From positions 1 through 16,855 of the forward strand of contig CAZTGE010000091.1 of assembly GCA_964612995.1 (NCBI GenBank): a stretch of DNA of 16,855 nucleotides, read 5' to 3'. This document shows, piece after piece, positions 1 through 7,049 of this stretch (positions are counted from its first letter, which is position 1; each line of letters opens with the position of its first letter). This DNA is from SLQH01 sp964612995. Lineage in GTDB: Bacteria > Planctomycetota > UBA11346. The notes beneath the pieces were generated by a model. The model was given only the letters and a program-made list of their open reading frames with translations. It did no database searches and had not been told where the DNA came from. The translations under genes and the position numbers were made by a program.

Positions 1-17
1 CTCTGTGTTCTCTGTGG
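1..17. repeat. CTCTGTGTTCTCTGTGG dispersed-repeat-like sequence
   Basis: The first bases of the window contain a TCTGTG hexamer twice, separated by three bases. From general experience, sequences of this form (TCTGTG-TTC-TCTGTGG) recur between genes in many large environmental bacterial genomes, so this may be one copy of a dispersed repeat cut off by the window edge. A second copy is not seen in the window, so the call rests on resemblance only. Confidence 0.3.
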
Positions 18-79
18 TTTATGAGAGCACAGGAATAGGCCTGAGTAGTTACTCCAAGTCTTCTCGCCAGCAACCACTC

Positions 80-94
80 AGGGGCTTCGCCCCT
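80..94. repeat. Small GC-rich stem-loop
   Basis: AGGGGC (80-85) and GCCCCT (89-94) are perfect inverted arms around TTC. The hairpin lies about 155 bases upstream of the lipoprotein start. It could be the terminator of a gene to the left of the window or part of a repeat. No T-run follows it. Apart from this and the left-edge repeat, nothing recognisable lies in bases 1-248. Confidence 0.4.
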
Positions 95-248
95 ATGGTC
101 CTTCCCAGGAGCTCCGGGGGCTCTGATGGCAGCCAGACGCTTTCCTGGGCGGATGAAGTTCTGCTGGACATGGTCACAAGGGCGGCAGAACATGCTGCTG
201 CTTGATATCAGCACGGCCGCTGCCACCCCTAATCATCCAGGAGATCGT

Positions 249-1163
249 ATGATCAACCGTCTGTTCACCCTCACGCTCGTCGCCGGCGTCCTGGTGCTCG
301 CCGCCTGCGGCGGCAGCTCTTCCTTGCCTACCGATACCGGCACGCCGGATGGCACTGTCGGCGCCACCGTACAGGGGCTCAAGGACAACGACCTCGATCA
401 GATCACCAAGGCGATCGTGCGGCCTGCGCAGATGCAGCAGGCACGCAGCCAGTGGCAGAACGAACTCGCCAACATGTCCGACTCCGAGAAGCAGCAGTTC
501 GATCAGACCATGGGCATGCTCACCGCCGAAGGGGCGGAGAATACGCTCTACGCCATGGTCGAACCGAAGCTCCAGGAGGCGCAGCAACAGCTGCAGTTCG
601 CCGCCGGGATGATGGGCATGGTGGGCATGGCCATCGACGAGCAGGAGGAGCTCAGCGCCGATGAGAAAGCGAGCGCGAAGAAGTTCGTCGGCGCGCTCAA
701 CGGCTGGCTGAGCAAGGTCCAATTGACAGACACGGACACGGTCAAGCAGGCCATCGCCGTCGCTTGTCAAACCGCGCGCGCGCTCGACGTGCCCAATTCC
801 AGCGCGCTGCAGCAGCTGTCTTTCGATCAGGCGCTGACCAAGGGCGGCGAGATCCTCGGTGGCGCCAAGCAGATCCTCGCGCTCTATGACCTCGACCTCA
901 ACGAGGTGCTCGAATCGGTCGAGGTGGGCTCGCCCGAGGTCGATGGCGAGCAGGCCAAGGTGCCGGTCTCCTTCACCTTCCAGGGCGAGGGGTTCGCATT
1001 TCCGGTGACCCTTCAGAAGCAGGACGGTCGCTGGGTTCCGCCCACCCCCGCCGCCGGGCCCCCGGCCGGGGCGCACTCGATGACGCCGGGCATGGGACCC
1101 GATTCCAGCGCACCGATGACCGAGCCGGCGACCGAGCCGGCGACCGAGCCGGCGACCGAGTAG
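249..1163 (+). CDS. Predicted secreted lipoprotein, function unknown
   Basis: A 304-residue protein. The start at 249 is chosen because AGGAG (239-243) sits 5 bases upstream and the protein then begins with a textbook lipoprotein signal: MINR, a hydrophobic run, and a lipobox LAAC with the lipidated cysteine at residue 20. An upstream in-frame ATG at 126 would bury this signal inside the protein and is rejected. The mature part is Gln/Met/Glu-rich and probably helical (about residues 35-180). It ends in a segment with alternating hydrophobic and polar residues (about 215-260, containing VPVSFTFQGEGFAFPVTLQKQDGRWVPP without interruption of the frame), which resembles the small alpha+beta folds of secreted proteins that end in a Trp. 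The C-terminus is a low-complexity tail of TEPA repeats. No family is recognised with confidence. The gene is monocistronic here and converges on the next operon. Confidence 0.8.
   Translation: MINRLFTLTLVAGVLVLAACGGSSSLPTDTGTPDGTVGATVQGLKDNDLDQITKAIVRPAQMQQARSQWQNELANMSDSEKQQFDQTMGMLTAEGAENTLYAMVEPKLQEAQQQLQFAAGMMGMVGMAIDEQEELSADEKASAKKFVGALNGWLSKVQLTDTDTVKQAIAVACQTARALDVPNSSALQQLSFDQALTKGGEILGGAKQILALYDLDLNEVLESVEVGSPEVDGEQAKVPVSFTFQGEGFAFPVTLQKQDGRWVPPTPAAGPPAGAHSMTPGMGPDSSAPMTEPATEPATEPATE
1119..1160 (+). repeat. 12-bp tandem repeat encoding TEPA units
   Basis: The unit ACCGAGCCGGCG occurs three times in perfect tandem (1119-1130, 1131-1142, 1143-1154), followed by a half unit. It encodes (TEPA)n at the very end of the lipoprotein, next to the stop codon. 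Copy number could vary by slippage without changing the frame, because the unit is four codons. Confidence 0.85.
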
Positions 1164-1186
1164 TCCGCCCGCGCAACCGGCCTCGA

Positions 1187-1218
1187 CAATCGCCCCCGAT
1201 CACCATCGGGGGCGATTG
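1187..1218. terminator. Perfect stem-loop between convergent genes
   Basis: CAATCGCCCCCGAT (1187-1200) and ATCGGGGGCGATTG (1205-1218) form a perfect 14-bp stem with a CACC loop. It lies 23 bases after the lipoprotein stop and 42 bases from the stop of the leftward operon, so it can end transcription from both sides. There is no T-run, so it may work with Rho or as a block to RNA decay. Confidence 0.7.
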
Positions 1219-1260
1219 CATTGGTGGCGCGCAGCGGCCGGCTCGGGGGCCGGGGCGAGC

Positions 1261-1839
1261 TCAGCCGCGACAGACGGCGCCGACCAGATCGCAGCCCCGT
1301 TCCAGGGCTGCGATACAACGGCGTTTGTTCTCGGGGCGCTTGAGCGCGGTGCGGCCGGCGGCGGTGGTCAGGTCGCAGCCGCAGATGGCGCGACAGTCGA
1401 CCGTGCCGTCGTGGGCCGCGGCGAAGTCGTCGTAGAAACGGCCGACCGCGGCCATGACGCGTCGCTTGCGCTGTTTGTAGTCCTTGATGCCGCGGCCCAC
1501 GGCCAGGGCGATGACCTGACCGCCGCCAGTGAGCACGCCGCAGGCGTCGCCACGCAGCCCGATGCCGCCGGCGAGCCCGAGGGCCAGCGCGCCGGCGGTC
1601 TGCGTCGGTTCATCGAGGGCCTCGCAGCCAGCGAGGACGATCGCCTCACCACAGGTCAGCTCGGCATCGGCGAAATGGTGCCGGGCCCGTCGTGCGAACA
1701 GCTCGCCATCGAGGGCTTGGTGGTGGCGGGCTGGCGCGTGGGGGCAGCTCTCGCAGTCGGCCCCGCCGCCGCAGGACGCCAGCGGCAGGGCGACGCCAGC
1801 GGTGAGAGCGAGACCGAGGAAACGGCGTCGGTCCATCAT
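1261..1839 (-). CDS. C_GCAxxG_C_C family protein with Tat lipoprotein signal
   Basis: A 192-residue Cys-rich protein. The start at 1839 is set by AGGAGG (1852-1847), 7 bases away, and by the signal peptide. The N-terminus has a twin-arginine motif (RRRFLG, residues 4-9), a hydrophobic stretch and a lipobox LASC with Cys23. The body matches the C_GCAxxG_C_C redox-protein family: Cys63 in ELTCGEA, a Gly-rich stretch GLAGGIG (89-95), CGVLTGG with Cys100, then Cys149, Cys153, Cys155, Cys175, Cys183 and Cys190. Family members are thought to be metal- or cofactor-binding redox proteins, but no activity is established. The start codon overlaps the stop of the upstream polyferredoxin gene (ATGA), implying translational coupling. 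The likely role is an exported, membrane-anchored redox partner of that protein. Export by Tat suggests it folds or loads its cofactor before crossing the membrane. It is the last gene of the operon. Confidence 0.85.
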   Translation of the reverse strand: MMDRRRFLGLALTAGVALPLASCGGGADCESCPHAPARHHQALDGELFARRARHHFADAELTCGEAIVLAGCEALDEPTQTAGALALGLAGGIGLRGDACGVLTGGGQVIALAVGRGIKDYKQRKRRVMAAVGRFYDDFAAAHDGTVDCRAICGCDLTTAAGRTALKRPENKRRCIAALERGCDLVGAVCRG

Positions 1840-4112
1840 CGGGGATCCTCCTGTCGATTGTCGGCGTCGGCCACGCCGGGATCTTCGCTGCCCTGTGCGC
1901 GTTCGTGCATCAACACCGGCGAGGCGCCGAGGGGGTCGCGCGCTGCGGGTCGGCCATCGCGGTCCACGCGTCCGAACTGCAGCACCCCGGTGGGGCAGGC
2001 TTCGACGCAGGCGCTGCAGCGGACGCATTCGGGGTCGCGCATGTGATGGCCCTTGTTGGCGAAATTCATGACATCAATGCCCTGGTGGCAGACGGTGGTG
2101 CACTGGTTGCAGGAGATGCAGCGTTTCTTGTCCACCAGGATGCGGAAGCGGCTGAAGCGGGCGTAGATGTGCATCAACGCGGCCAGGGGGCAGGCGAAGC
2201 GGCACCAGACCCGTCCGGAGAACCAGAAGTAGAGCGAGATGCCGAGCACCGCGGCGAGCACGTAGTCGACCACTGGGCCCCAGAAGTAGCCATTGATCGC
2301 GCTGAATCCGGTGCCGGCCCAGGACCCGGGCCAGATCCAGCTGATCACCCGCAAGCCCATCGCGATGACGGCGAGAGCCAGCAGCGCCTGCCCGATCATG
2401 TTGAGCCGGTTCCAGATCACGCCGTGCGGCATCTTGTCACGGTGGCGGTCGCCCATGGTCTCGGCCAGCGCGCCACAGGAACAGATCCAGCCGCAATAGG
2501 CGCCCTTGCCCCAGCGCCAGATCAGCAGCGGGATGAGCATGAAGGTCTGGATCAGGCCGATGACGATCCACCAGGTCAGGGGCACGGGCGAGAACTGGAT
2601 CGCAACCAGCAGCGGCCAGGCGAGGATCAGACCGTAGGCATGCCAGTAGGCGGTATATGCCTGCAGGTCGCCGTCGGCGCGGTAGTAGCCGGTGAACAGG
2701 TTCTGCTTGATCATCGCAGGCAACCAGCCGTTGGCATCGAGCCAGGGCAGGATGACCTCCGGCAACAAGAACAAGGGGAGGACCTGGATCAGGATCAGGG
2801 TCCAGGTCTGAGAGCGGATGTAGGGGGTCCGGTGCCGGCGGAGACGGTCGATGCCGAAGCCGACCACGCAGGCGCTGTAGAGCAGGGTGATCCAGAAGCG
2901 GATGTCTCTGGTCGCGCTCCAGGCGATGGTGCCCAGGAGCGAGGAGCGATCGCTGAACAGATCCTTGAGCCAACCGCCCCAGACGCGCGGGTGCAGCTGC
3001 TCGATGAAGTAGACGTCGAAGGCCTTCATCAGGTAGATCGTGGCGATGAAGGCAGTGAACAGGCCCAGCAGCAGCCAGGAACGCCAGGTGAACTCGCCGC
3101 GGATCGGCAGGCCGGAGCGGCGGAAGAACTCCAATGGCGGCTCGCGGCCGATCATGGTGAAGACCTGCTCGCAGGGCACGGTCTCCTGCTCGCCGTCGTC
3201 GTGGCGCAGTTCCGCTGCGTCATCATGGATCCCGGTGACCTGCGTGGCCATGGCCAGGCGGACCCTGCCGTCGGCGGCCAGGGCCTGGATCCGCTCGATG
3301 TTCGCCGGCTTGGGCCGGCTGAATTCGCTCCGGCGATAGCTGAGCGTCACCAGGGGGTCTTCTGCCGGCTCGTTGGTCTCGGCGATGGCGATGGCCGTCT
3401 CCAGCGCGCTGTCACCGCCGCCGACCACCAGGACCTGCTCTCCGGTGTAGTCTGCCGGGTCATGGAGGTTGTTCAGGACGTGATCGCCATCCTCGCCGGG
3501 CACGTAGAGGCGACGATGTTTCCCGCTGCGACCGATGGCAACGATCACGGCCTTTGCCTGGAGCGGATCGTCGTCCTCACGATGGACCGTGACGCTGTCG
3601 CCTGAGTCGCTCAGCTGGGTGACGTTGCCGTGCTCCACCGCGATGCCCTGTTCCTCGACCTGTTGGCGCAGGTCATCGAGCAGTTCCTCCTTGTAGTCTT
3701 GCCGGATCTGCAACGCACCCGGCGGTGTCATGTCGGAGGGGTAGGCGTAGATCGGCTTGCGCTTGGGGAAGTTGGCCACCGTGGAGAAGGTCTCGTTGGC
3801 TTCGAGCACCACGTAGGACAGCCCCAGCCGGTCGCATTCCATCGCCGCCGACATTCCGGCGATACCGCCACCGACGATACACAAGTCGACCGTACCGGTG
3901 CGGTCTGCCAGACGATCCTTGAGCGCGTGCACCGCTTCGACGCCGCTCTTGATCGACATCTTGAACAGCGGCACGCCGGTCAGGTCGCCGACGATAGCGA
4001 CACCGTCCATGCTGGTGCGGCCGTCCTCGCCGGCCCGGGGCAGGATCTCCACCCCGCCGGCCGGCCAGCCGGTGTGCAGCCAGCGGGTGTAGCGTTTGAT
4101 CAAGGAGAGCAT
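1836..4112 (-). CDS. FAD/NAD(P) oxidoreductase fused to membrane 4Fe-4S polyferredoxin
   Basis: A 758-residue fusion. The start is supported by AGGAG (4123-4119), 6 bases upstream. Residues 75-335 form a thioredoxin-reductase-like flavoprotein: FAD motif GGGIAG (81-86), NAD(P) motif GGGDSA (231-236) and a late TMIGREPP segment. The redox CxxC of true thioredoxin reductase is absent. Residues 343-633 contain about six membrane segments of the NapH/CcoG type, with YCGWICSCG (Cys540, 544, 546) and CRFACP (Cys637, 641). The C-terminus has two classical 4Fe-4S motifs: Cys665-668-671-675 and Cys696-699-702-706. The architecture suggests electrons pass from NAD(P)H through flavin and Fe-S clusters at or across the membrane. 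Similar fusions occur in several environmental phyla, but their substrates are not known. It lies 20 bases after the TIGR04282-type gene and overlaps the next gene. It may feed reducing power to the radical SAM enzyme or to the exported C_GCAxxG protein; this is inference. Confidence 0.85.
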   Translation of the reverse strand: MLSLIKRYTRWLHTGWPAGGVEILPRAGEDGRTSMDGVAIVGDLTGVPLFKMSIKSGVEAVHALKDRLADRTGTVDLCIVGGGIAGMSAAMECDRLGLSYVVLEANETFSTVANFPKRKPIYAYPSDMTPPGALQIRQDYKEELLDDLRQQVEEQGIAVEHGNVTQLSDSGDSVTVHREDDDPLQAKAVIVAIGRSGKHRRLYVPGEDGDHVLNNLHDPADYTGEQVLVVGGGDSALETAIAIAETNEPAEDPLVTLSYRRSEFSRPKPANIERIQALAADGRVRLAMATQVTGIHDDAAELRHDDGEQETVPCEQVFTMIGREPPLEFFRRSGLPIRGEFTWRSWLLLGLFTAFIATIYLMKAFDVYFIEQLHPRVWGGWLKDLFSDRSSLLGTIAWSATRDIRFWITLLYSACVVGFGIDRLRRHRTPYIRSQTWTLILIQVLPLFLLPEVILPWLDANGWLPAMIKQNLFTGYYRADGDLQAYTAYWHAYGLILAWPLLVAIQFSPVPLTWWIVIGLIQTFMLIPLLIWRWGKGAYCGWICSCGALAETMGDRHRDKMPHGVIWNRLNMIGQALLALAVIAMGLRVISWIWPGSWAGTGFSAINGYFWGPVVDYVLAAVLGISLYFWFSGRVWCRFACPLAALMHIYARFSRFRILVDKKRCISCNQCTTVCHQGIDVMNFANKGHHMRDPECVRCSACVEACPTGVLQFGRVDRDGRPAARDPLGASPVLMHERAQGSEDPGVADADNRQEDPR

Positions 4113-4132
4113 ACGCGGCTCCTGGTTGACGC

Positions 4133-4756
4133 TCAGAGGGCGGGTGCAGGCGGCGGGTCGTAGATGAAACCGTTGCGGCGCGCGCGGGCAAGGTCGTTGG
4201 CGTCGTCGATATCTTGCATGTCGCAGCCCAGTTTCACCGAGAGCCCGGCGCGTGTGCAGGCGCTACGGGTGGCGTCGAGCAACTCCGGGCGCGACCAGGG
4301 CAGAGCGGGATCGCAGCAGGTGCGCAGGGCTGTGCGGTGGGAAAGCCCCAGCGCCCAGTAGCCGCCGTCGTGGGCCGGGCCGATGGCCACATCATGATCA
4401 TCGAGGGCCGCCGCGAGTCCTGCGAGCGCTGCGGTGGTCAGCTCGGGGCAGTCGGTGCCGATGGCGATCGCCGGCAGATGCGGCCCCAGGCCTGCCGCCA
4501 GACGTTCGCCGAGCCCGGAGCCGCGCTGCGGGGTGGCCGGCAGATCGACGAAGGGGTCTGGCTCGTCGGCCGGCCAGGTGCCGCTGAGCAGCAGGCGCAC
4601 CGGCCCGGGCCAGTCGTGGGCGATCGCGGCGGTGTGGCGCAGCAGCGTGCGATACACCGCCAGTGCTGTGACATCACCGATCGTCCGCGCCAGCCGGGTC
4701 TTGACCCGACCGTGGACCGGTGCCTTGGCGAAGATGCACAGCTCGATCCGATCCAT
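4133..4756 (-). CDS. TIGR04282-type (DUF2064) transferase, arsenosugar-locus-associated family
   Basis: A 207-residue protein with a nucleotidyl/glycosyltransferase-A-like fold. Signature motifs are FAKAPVHGRVKTRLA (9-23), GTDCPEL (100-106) and GPAHDGGYWALGL (126-138); these identify the DUF2064/TIGR04282 family. The family was first named 'rSAM/selenodomain-associated transferase 1' because it sits beside radical SAM/selenodomain proteins of the ArsS type, and it is now often annotated as an arsenosugar biosynthesis glycosyltransferase. It is cytoplasmic, with no signal or membrane segment. Length is normal for the family. A weak AAGGGA lies upstream of the ATG. It sits 43 bases after the GT-C gene and 20 bases before the polyferredoxin gene, in the same operon. 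Its usual ArsS partner is not in the window; a different radical SAM fusion is encoded divergently. The family call is secure, the substrate is not. Confidence 0.88.
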   Translation of the reverse strand: MDRIELCIFAKAPVHGRVKTRLARTIGDVTALAVYRTLLRHTAAIAHDWPGPVRLLLSGTWPADEPDPFVDLPATPQRGSGLGERLAAGLGPHLPAIAIGTDCPELTTAALAGLAAALDDHDVAIGPAHDGGYWALGLSHRTALRTCCDPALPWSRPELLDATRSACTRAGLSVKLGCDMQDIDDANDLARARRNGFIYDPPPAPAL

Positions 4757-4799
4757 ATCGCTTCCCTTGGCGAAGCGCCGCTTCTTCGGCCAGGCGTAT

Positions 4800-6161
4800 T
4801 CAACCGCTTGGGGGATCCCCGTCCTGATGGCGTCGGGAGATGCGGATTTCGATCATCACGATGATGACAGCGGGCAGGTGTGCCAGGAGCAATACCCAGT
4901 CGAGCGCCGGACCCCAGCGACCGCCGTTCCAGGCGCAGGCATGCAACCAGTAGGCCGCGCCGACACCGGTCCAGACCGTCAGGCCCCAGGAGCGTGCGAA
5001 GGGCAACAGCGCGACCAAGGGGTAGAAATACCAGGCATGGAGCGTGGGCAGGCAGGCCAGCAGCAGGGCGTAGCCGTAGGCGGACAGCAGCAGCGGTCGG
5101 TCGTCTCCCCGATGGCGCAGCACGCGATGCAGCAGCAGCCAGCCGCCGCCGAGCAGGCCGATCGCGGCGCAGGCGGTCACCAGTCCCAGCTGTGGTGCCG
5201 GAACCAGCCGGGCCAGCCCGGCACGCAGCGGGGTGTACAGGGCGCCGTGCCAGTGCAGCTCGGTGCCGAAGCGGCCGAAGGAGCCGAGGATACCGGTGCC
5301 CGCGCCGAGAAAGGGGAGGTAGGCCAGGACGGCGATCAACGGCGGCAGCAGCCACCACCGGCGTGGCACCGCGAGCGCCTGGGCGGCGAGCGGAAGCACA
5401 GCGAAGGGTTTGACCAGGCAGGCGCCGGCGTGGGCGCAGAGCGACCGGCCTGGCCGACCGGCTGCCGCGGCCAGGAAACCGGTCAGCATCAAGGCGGCCT
5501 GCAGTCCGTCCTGGTGGCCTTCGCCGGTGATGAACAGGGCACCGATCGGGTTCCAGGCCAGCAGGACCACCAGGGCAGGAGAGCGGCCCTGGCGATGGAG
5601 CAGCAGCAGGGCGAGGGCGCAGGTCGCCGCCTCGCAGGCCAGCGCCCACAGCTTGAAGCTCCAGGGGTGGGGGTGCAGCGCTGCGAGCATGGCCTCGACC
5701 CCCAGTACCACCGGCGGATAGATCGCGGTCCAGCTGGGATGGTTGAGCTCGCGCTCGATCCACTCGCCGGTCGGCAGGTCGATCCACAGCCGTACGGTGC
5801 GTGGGTGATCGGGCGGCAGCACGTAGGGGTTCTGAGCGTGGGCGACCTGGCGGCCTTCGATGATGTAGCGTGCAGCATCGTCGGTGGGAACGATCCCGGG
5901 GCCGCCGGGCAGGCCGAGGCAGATCAGGCGGAATACCAGCCCGGCCGCGAGGACGAACAGCGCCACCCGTCGCTCGTTCAGCTGCGGGCGCAGGGCCAGC
6001 ACGCAGCCAGCGAGGTAGAGCAGGCCCAGGACGACCCCACCACCACCGTGGATCACCGGGCGCAGGCGCCAGTCGAGCGGATGCAATGCCAGCCCACAGT
6101 AGATCCCGGCACTGGCCAACGCGATGAGCGCCAGGCCGGAATGCAGCGTGCGCGGGTTCAT
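4800..6161 (-). CDS. Multi-pass GT-C type glycosyltransferase (GT87-like)
   Basis: A 453-residue integral membrane protein with roughly 10-12 hydrophobic helices. After the first helices comes a loop with TDDAARYIIEGRQ (93-105) and then NPY (111-113). The paired acidic residues in the first extracytoplasmic loop are the usual catalytic site of GT-C enzymes. Further on are NHPSWTAIYPP (140-150) and WNPIGALFITGEGHQDG, typical of mannosyltransferase-like GT87/DUF2029 relatives. Such enzymes use a polyprenyl-phosphate sugar as donor on the outer face of the membrane. The start codon overlaps the stop of the upstream GT2 gene (ATGA), so the two are translationally coupled, and the GT2 product is the kind of enzyme that makes polyprenyl-phosphate sugars. 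The acceptor is unknown. The exact family number is less certain than the GT-C class. Confidence 0.8.
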   Translation of the reverse strand: MNPRTLHSGLALIALASAGIYCGLALHPLDWRLRPVIHGGGGVVLGLLYLAGCVLALRPQLNERRVALFVLAAGLVFRLICLGLPGGPGIVPTDDAARYIIEGRQVAHAQNPYVLPPDHPRTVRLWIDLPTGEWIERELNHPSWTAIYPPVVLGVEAMLAALHPHPWSFKLWALACEAATCALALLLLHRQGRSPALVVLLAWNPIGALFITGEGHQDGLQAALMLTGFLAAAAGRPGRSLCAHAGACLVKPFAVLPLAAQALAVPRRWWLLPPLIAVLAYLPFLGAGTGILGSFGRFGTELHWHGALYTPLRAGLARLVPAPQLGLVTACAAIGLLGGGWLLLHRVLRHRGDDRPLLLSAYGYALLLACLPTLHAWYFYPLVALLPFARSWGLTVWTGVGAAYWLHACAWNGGRWGPALDWVLLLAHLPAVIIVMIEIRISRRHQDGDPPSG

Positions 6162-6886
6162 CGGCGCGTCGGCAGGGGGGCGGCATGGTAGCGGAGCACC
6201 GTGCTGAGGATGGCCCAGCCGGCCAGCACCACCGGTTTCAGTCGGCCGCTGATCTTGCTCTGGCCGGCGGTGCGCGCGAGCGCACGTACGGGGACCTCGC
6301 GTACGCGCAGGCCGAGGCGGTAGGCCTTGACCTGCATCTCGGCGGTCCAGCCGTAAGCGGGGTCGGCCATCTGCAGCCGCCGCAAGCAGCGGGCATCGAT
6401 ACAGCGGAACGGGCCCAGGTCGCTGACATGCACACGATAGAGCAGGCGCATCAGCAGCGCGGCGACCAGGTTGCCCGTCCGCTGCGGCAGGCTCAGCGCG
6501 CTGCGGTCGCCGGCGCGGCTGCCGATGACCAGCTCACAGCGCCCTGACAGGACCGGCGCGACGAGTTCACCGACCCGCTCGAGGTCGTCGGAGCCGTCAG
6601 CGTCACAGAACAGGATCGCTTGCGGCGGATCGCGCAGGCTGTCCACGGCCGCGATTCCGGCGAGGCAGGCGCTGCCATAGCCGCGGCGCGCTGCGGGAAC
6701 CACCATCGCGCCGGCCGCGCGGGCGACCGCGGCGGTGGCGTCGCGGCTGCCGTTGTCGGCCACAATCACGCGGTCGACGCCCGCCGTACGCAGGCCGGCG
6801 ATCACCGCTGCGATGCTGCCCTCCTCATCGAGCGCGGGGATGACCGCGATCACGCTTGGGGGTACCGCTGTGCGGGATTCGTTCAT
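6158..6886 (-). CDS. GT2 family glycosyltransferase, polyprenyl-phosphate-sugar-synthase-like
   Basis: A 242-residue protein. The start at 6886 places VIAVIPALDEEGS near the N-terminus, as is usual for GT-A family 2 enzymes. An in-frame ATG at 7033 would add 49 residues of unlike, Ser/Pro/Arg-rich sequence and is rejected. Motifs are the nucleotide-binding start, ADNGSRDAT (43-51), the metal-binding FCDADGSDD (93-101), and RRGYGSACLAG (67-77). The C-terminal part, including DLGPFRCIDARCLRRL (156-171) and YGWTAEMQVKAYRLGLRVREVPV (178-200, quoted in pieces: YGWTAEMQV then KAYRLGLRVREVPV), matches the dolichyl/polyprenyl-phosphate glucose or mannose synthase group. It lacks C-terminal membrane helices apart from a weak one at 215-232. 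It is the first gene of the five-gene leftward operon and is coupled to the GT-C gene, suggesting donor synthesis and transfer by neighbouring products. Confidence 0.85.
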   Translation of the reverse strand: MNESRTAVPPSVIAVIPALDEEGSIAAVIAGLRTAGVDRVIVADNGSRDATAAVARAAGAMVVPAARRGYGSACLAGIAAVDSLRDPPQAILFCDADGSDDLERVGELVAPVLSGRCELVIGSRAGDRSALSLPQRTGNLVAALLMRLLYRVHVSDLGPFRCIDARCLRRLQMADPAYGWTAEMQVKAYRLGLRVREVPVRALARTAGQSKISGRLKPVVLAGWAILSTVLRYHAAPLPTRR

Positions 6887-6929
6887 GGCGGTCCCGACCG
6901 GGGGCATTGCGCGGTGGATGGTAGGACTA

Positions 6930-6949
6930 GAGTCGACCGCGCTCGACTC
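6930..6949. promoter_or_regulatory. Inverted repeat in the divergent intergenic region, candidate operator
   Basis: GAGTCGA (6930-6936) and TCGACTC (6943-6949) are perfect inverted 7-bp arms around CCGCGC. The element lies near the start of the 163-bp region between the leftward glycosyltransferase operon and the rightward radical SAM fusion. A second small dyad, TCAC-TGTG-GTGA, follows at 6953-6964. A weak -10-like TAGAGT (6928-6933) overlaps the first arm. This is the placement expected of a repressor site controlling both units. No regulator gene lies next to it. Confidence 0.4.
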
Positions 6950-7039
6950 CGGATCACTGTGGTGACTCGCCCGGCGTGGGCAACAAACGGACGCGGCGGT
7001 CGTGCGGTATTCCGCTGGGGCCCGCGGGGCCACGCCCTG

Positions 7040-7045
7040 AGGAGG
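7040..7045 (+). promoter_or_regulatory. Strong ribosome binding site of the radical SAM fusion gene
   Basis: AGGAGG lies 4 bases before the ATG at 7050. It fixes this start and shows that the host uses Shine-Dalgarno initiation for this unit, in contrast to the FHA and sigma-54 regulator genes in the same window. Confidence 0.75.
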
Positions 7046-7049
7046 TTCG

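Noticed and set aside
126..248. Upstream extension of the lipoprotein gene to the ATG at 126.
   Set aside because: It would place a perfect lipoprotein signal peptide 41 residues inside the protein. The ATG at 249 has a good ribosome binding site.
1119..1160. Short tandem repeats as a CRISPR array.
   Set aside because: The units are contiguous 12-mers within a coding region with no spacers, and encode TEPA repeats.
1905..3605. Long plus-strand open frame opposite the polyferredoxin gene.
   Set aside because: Its translation is His/Asp/Glu/Ala-rich low-complexity sequence with no motif, as expected of the antisense of a GC-rich gene. The minus strand encodes clear FAD, NAD and Fe-S motifs.
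4434..6191. Long plus- and minus-strand frames of more than 580 codons overlapping the glycosyltransferase genes.
   Set aside because: These translations are Gln/Gly- or Arg/Pro-rich and lack motifs. The frames at 4800-6161 and 4133-4756 on the minus strand encode recognisable protein families.
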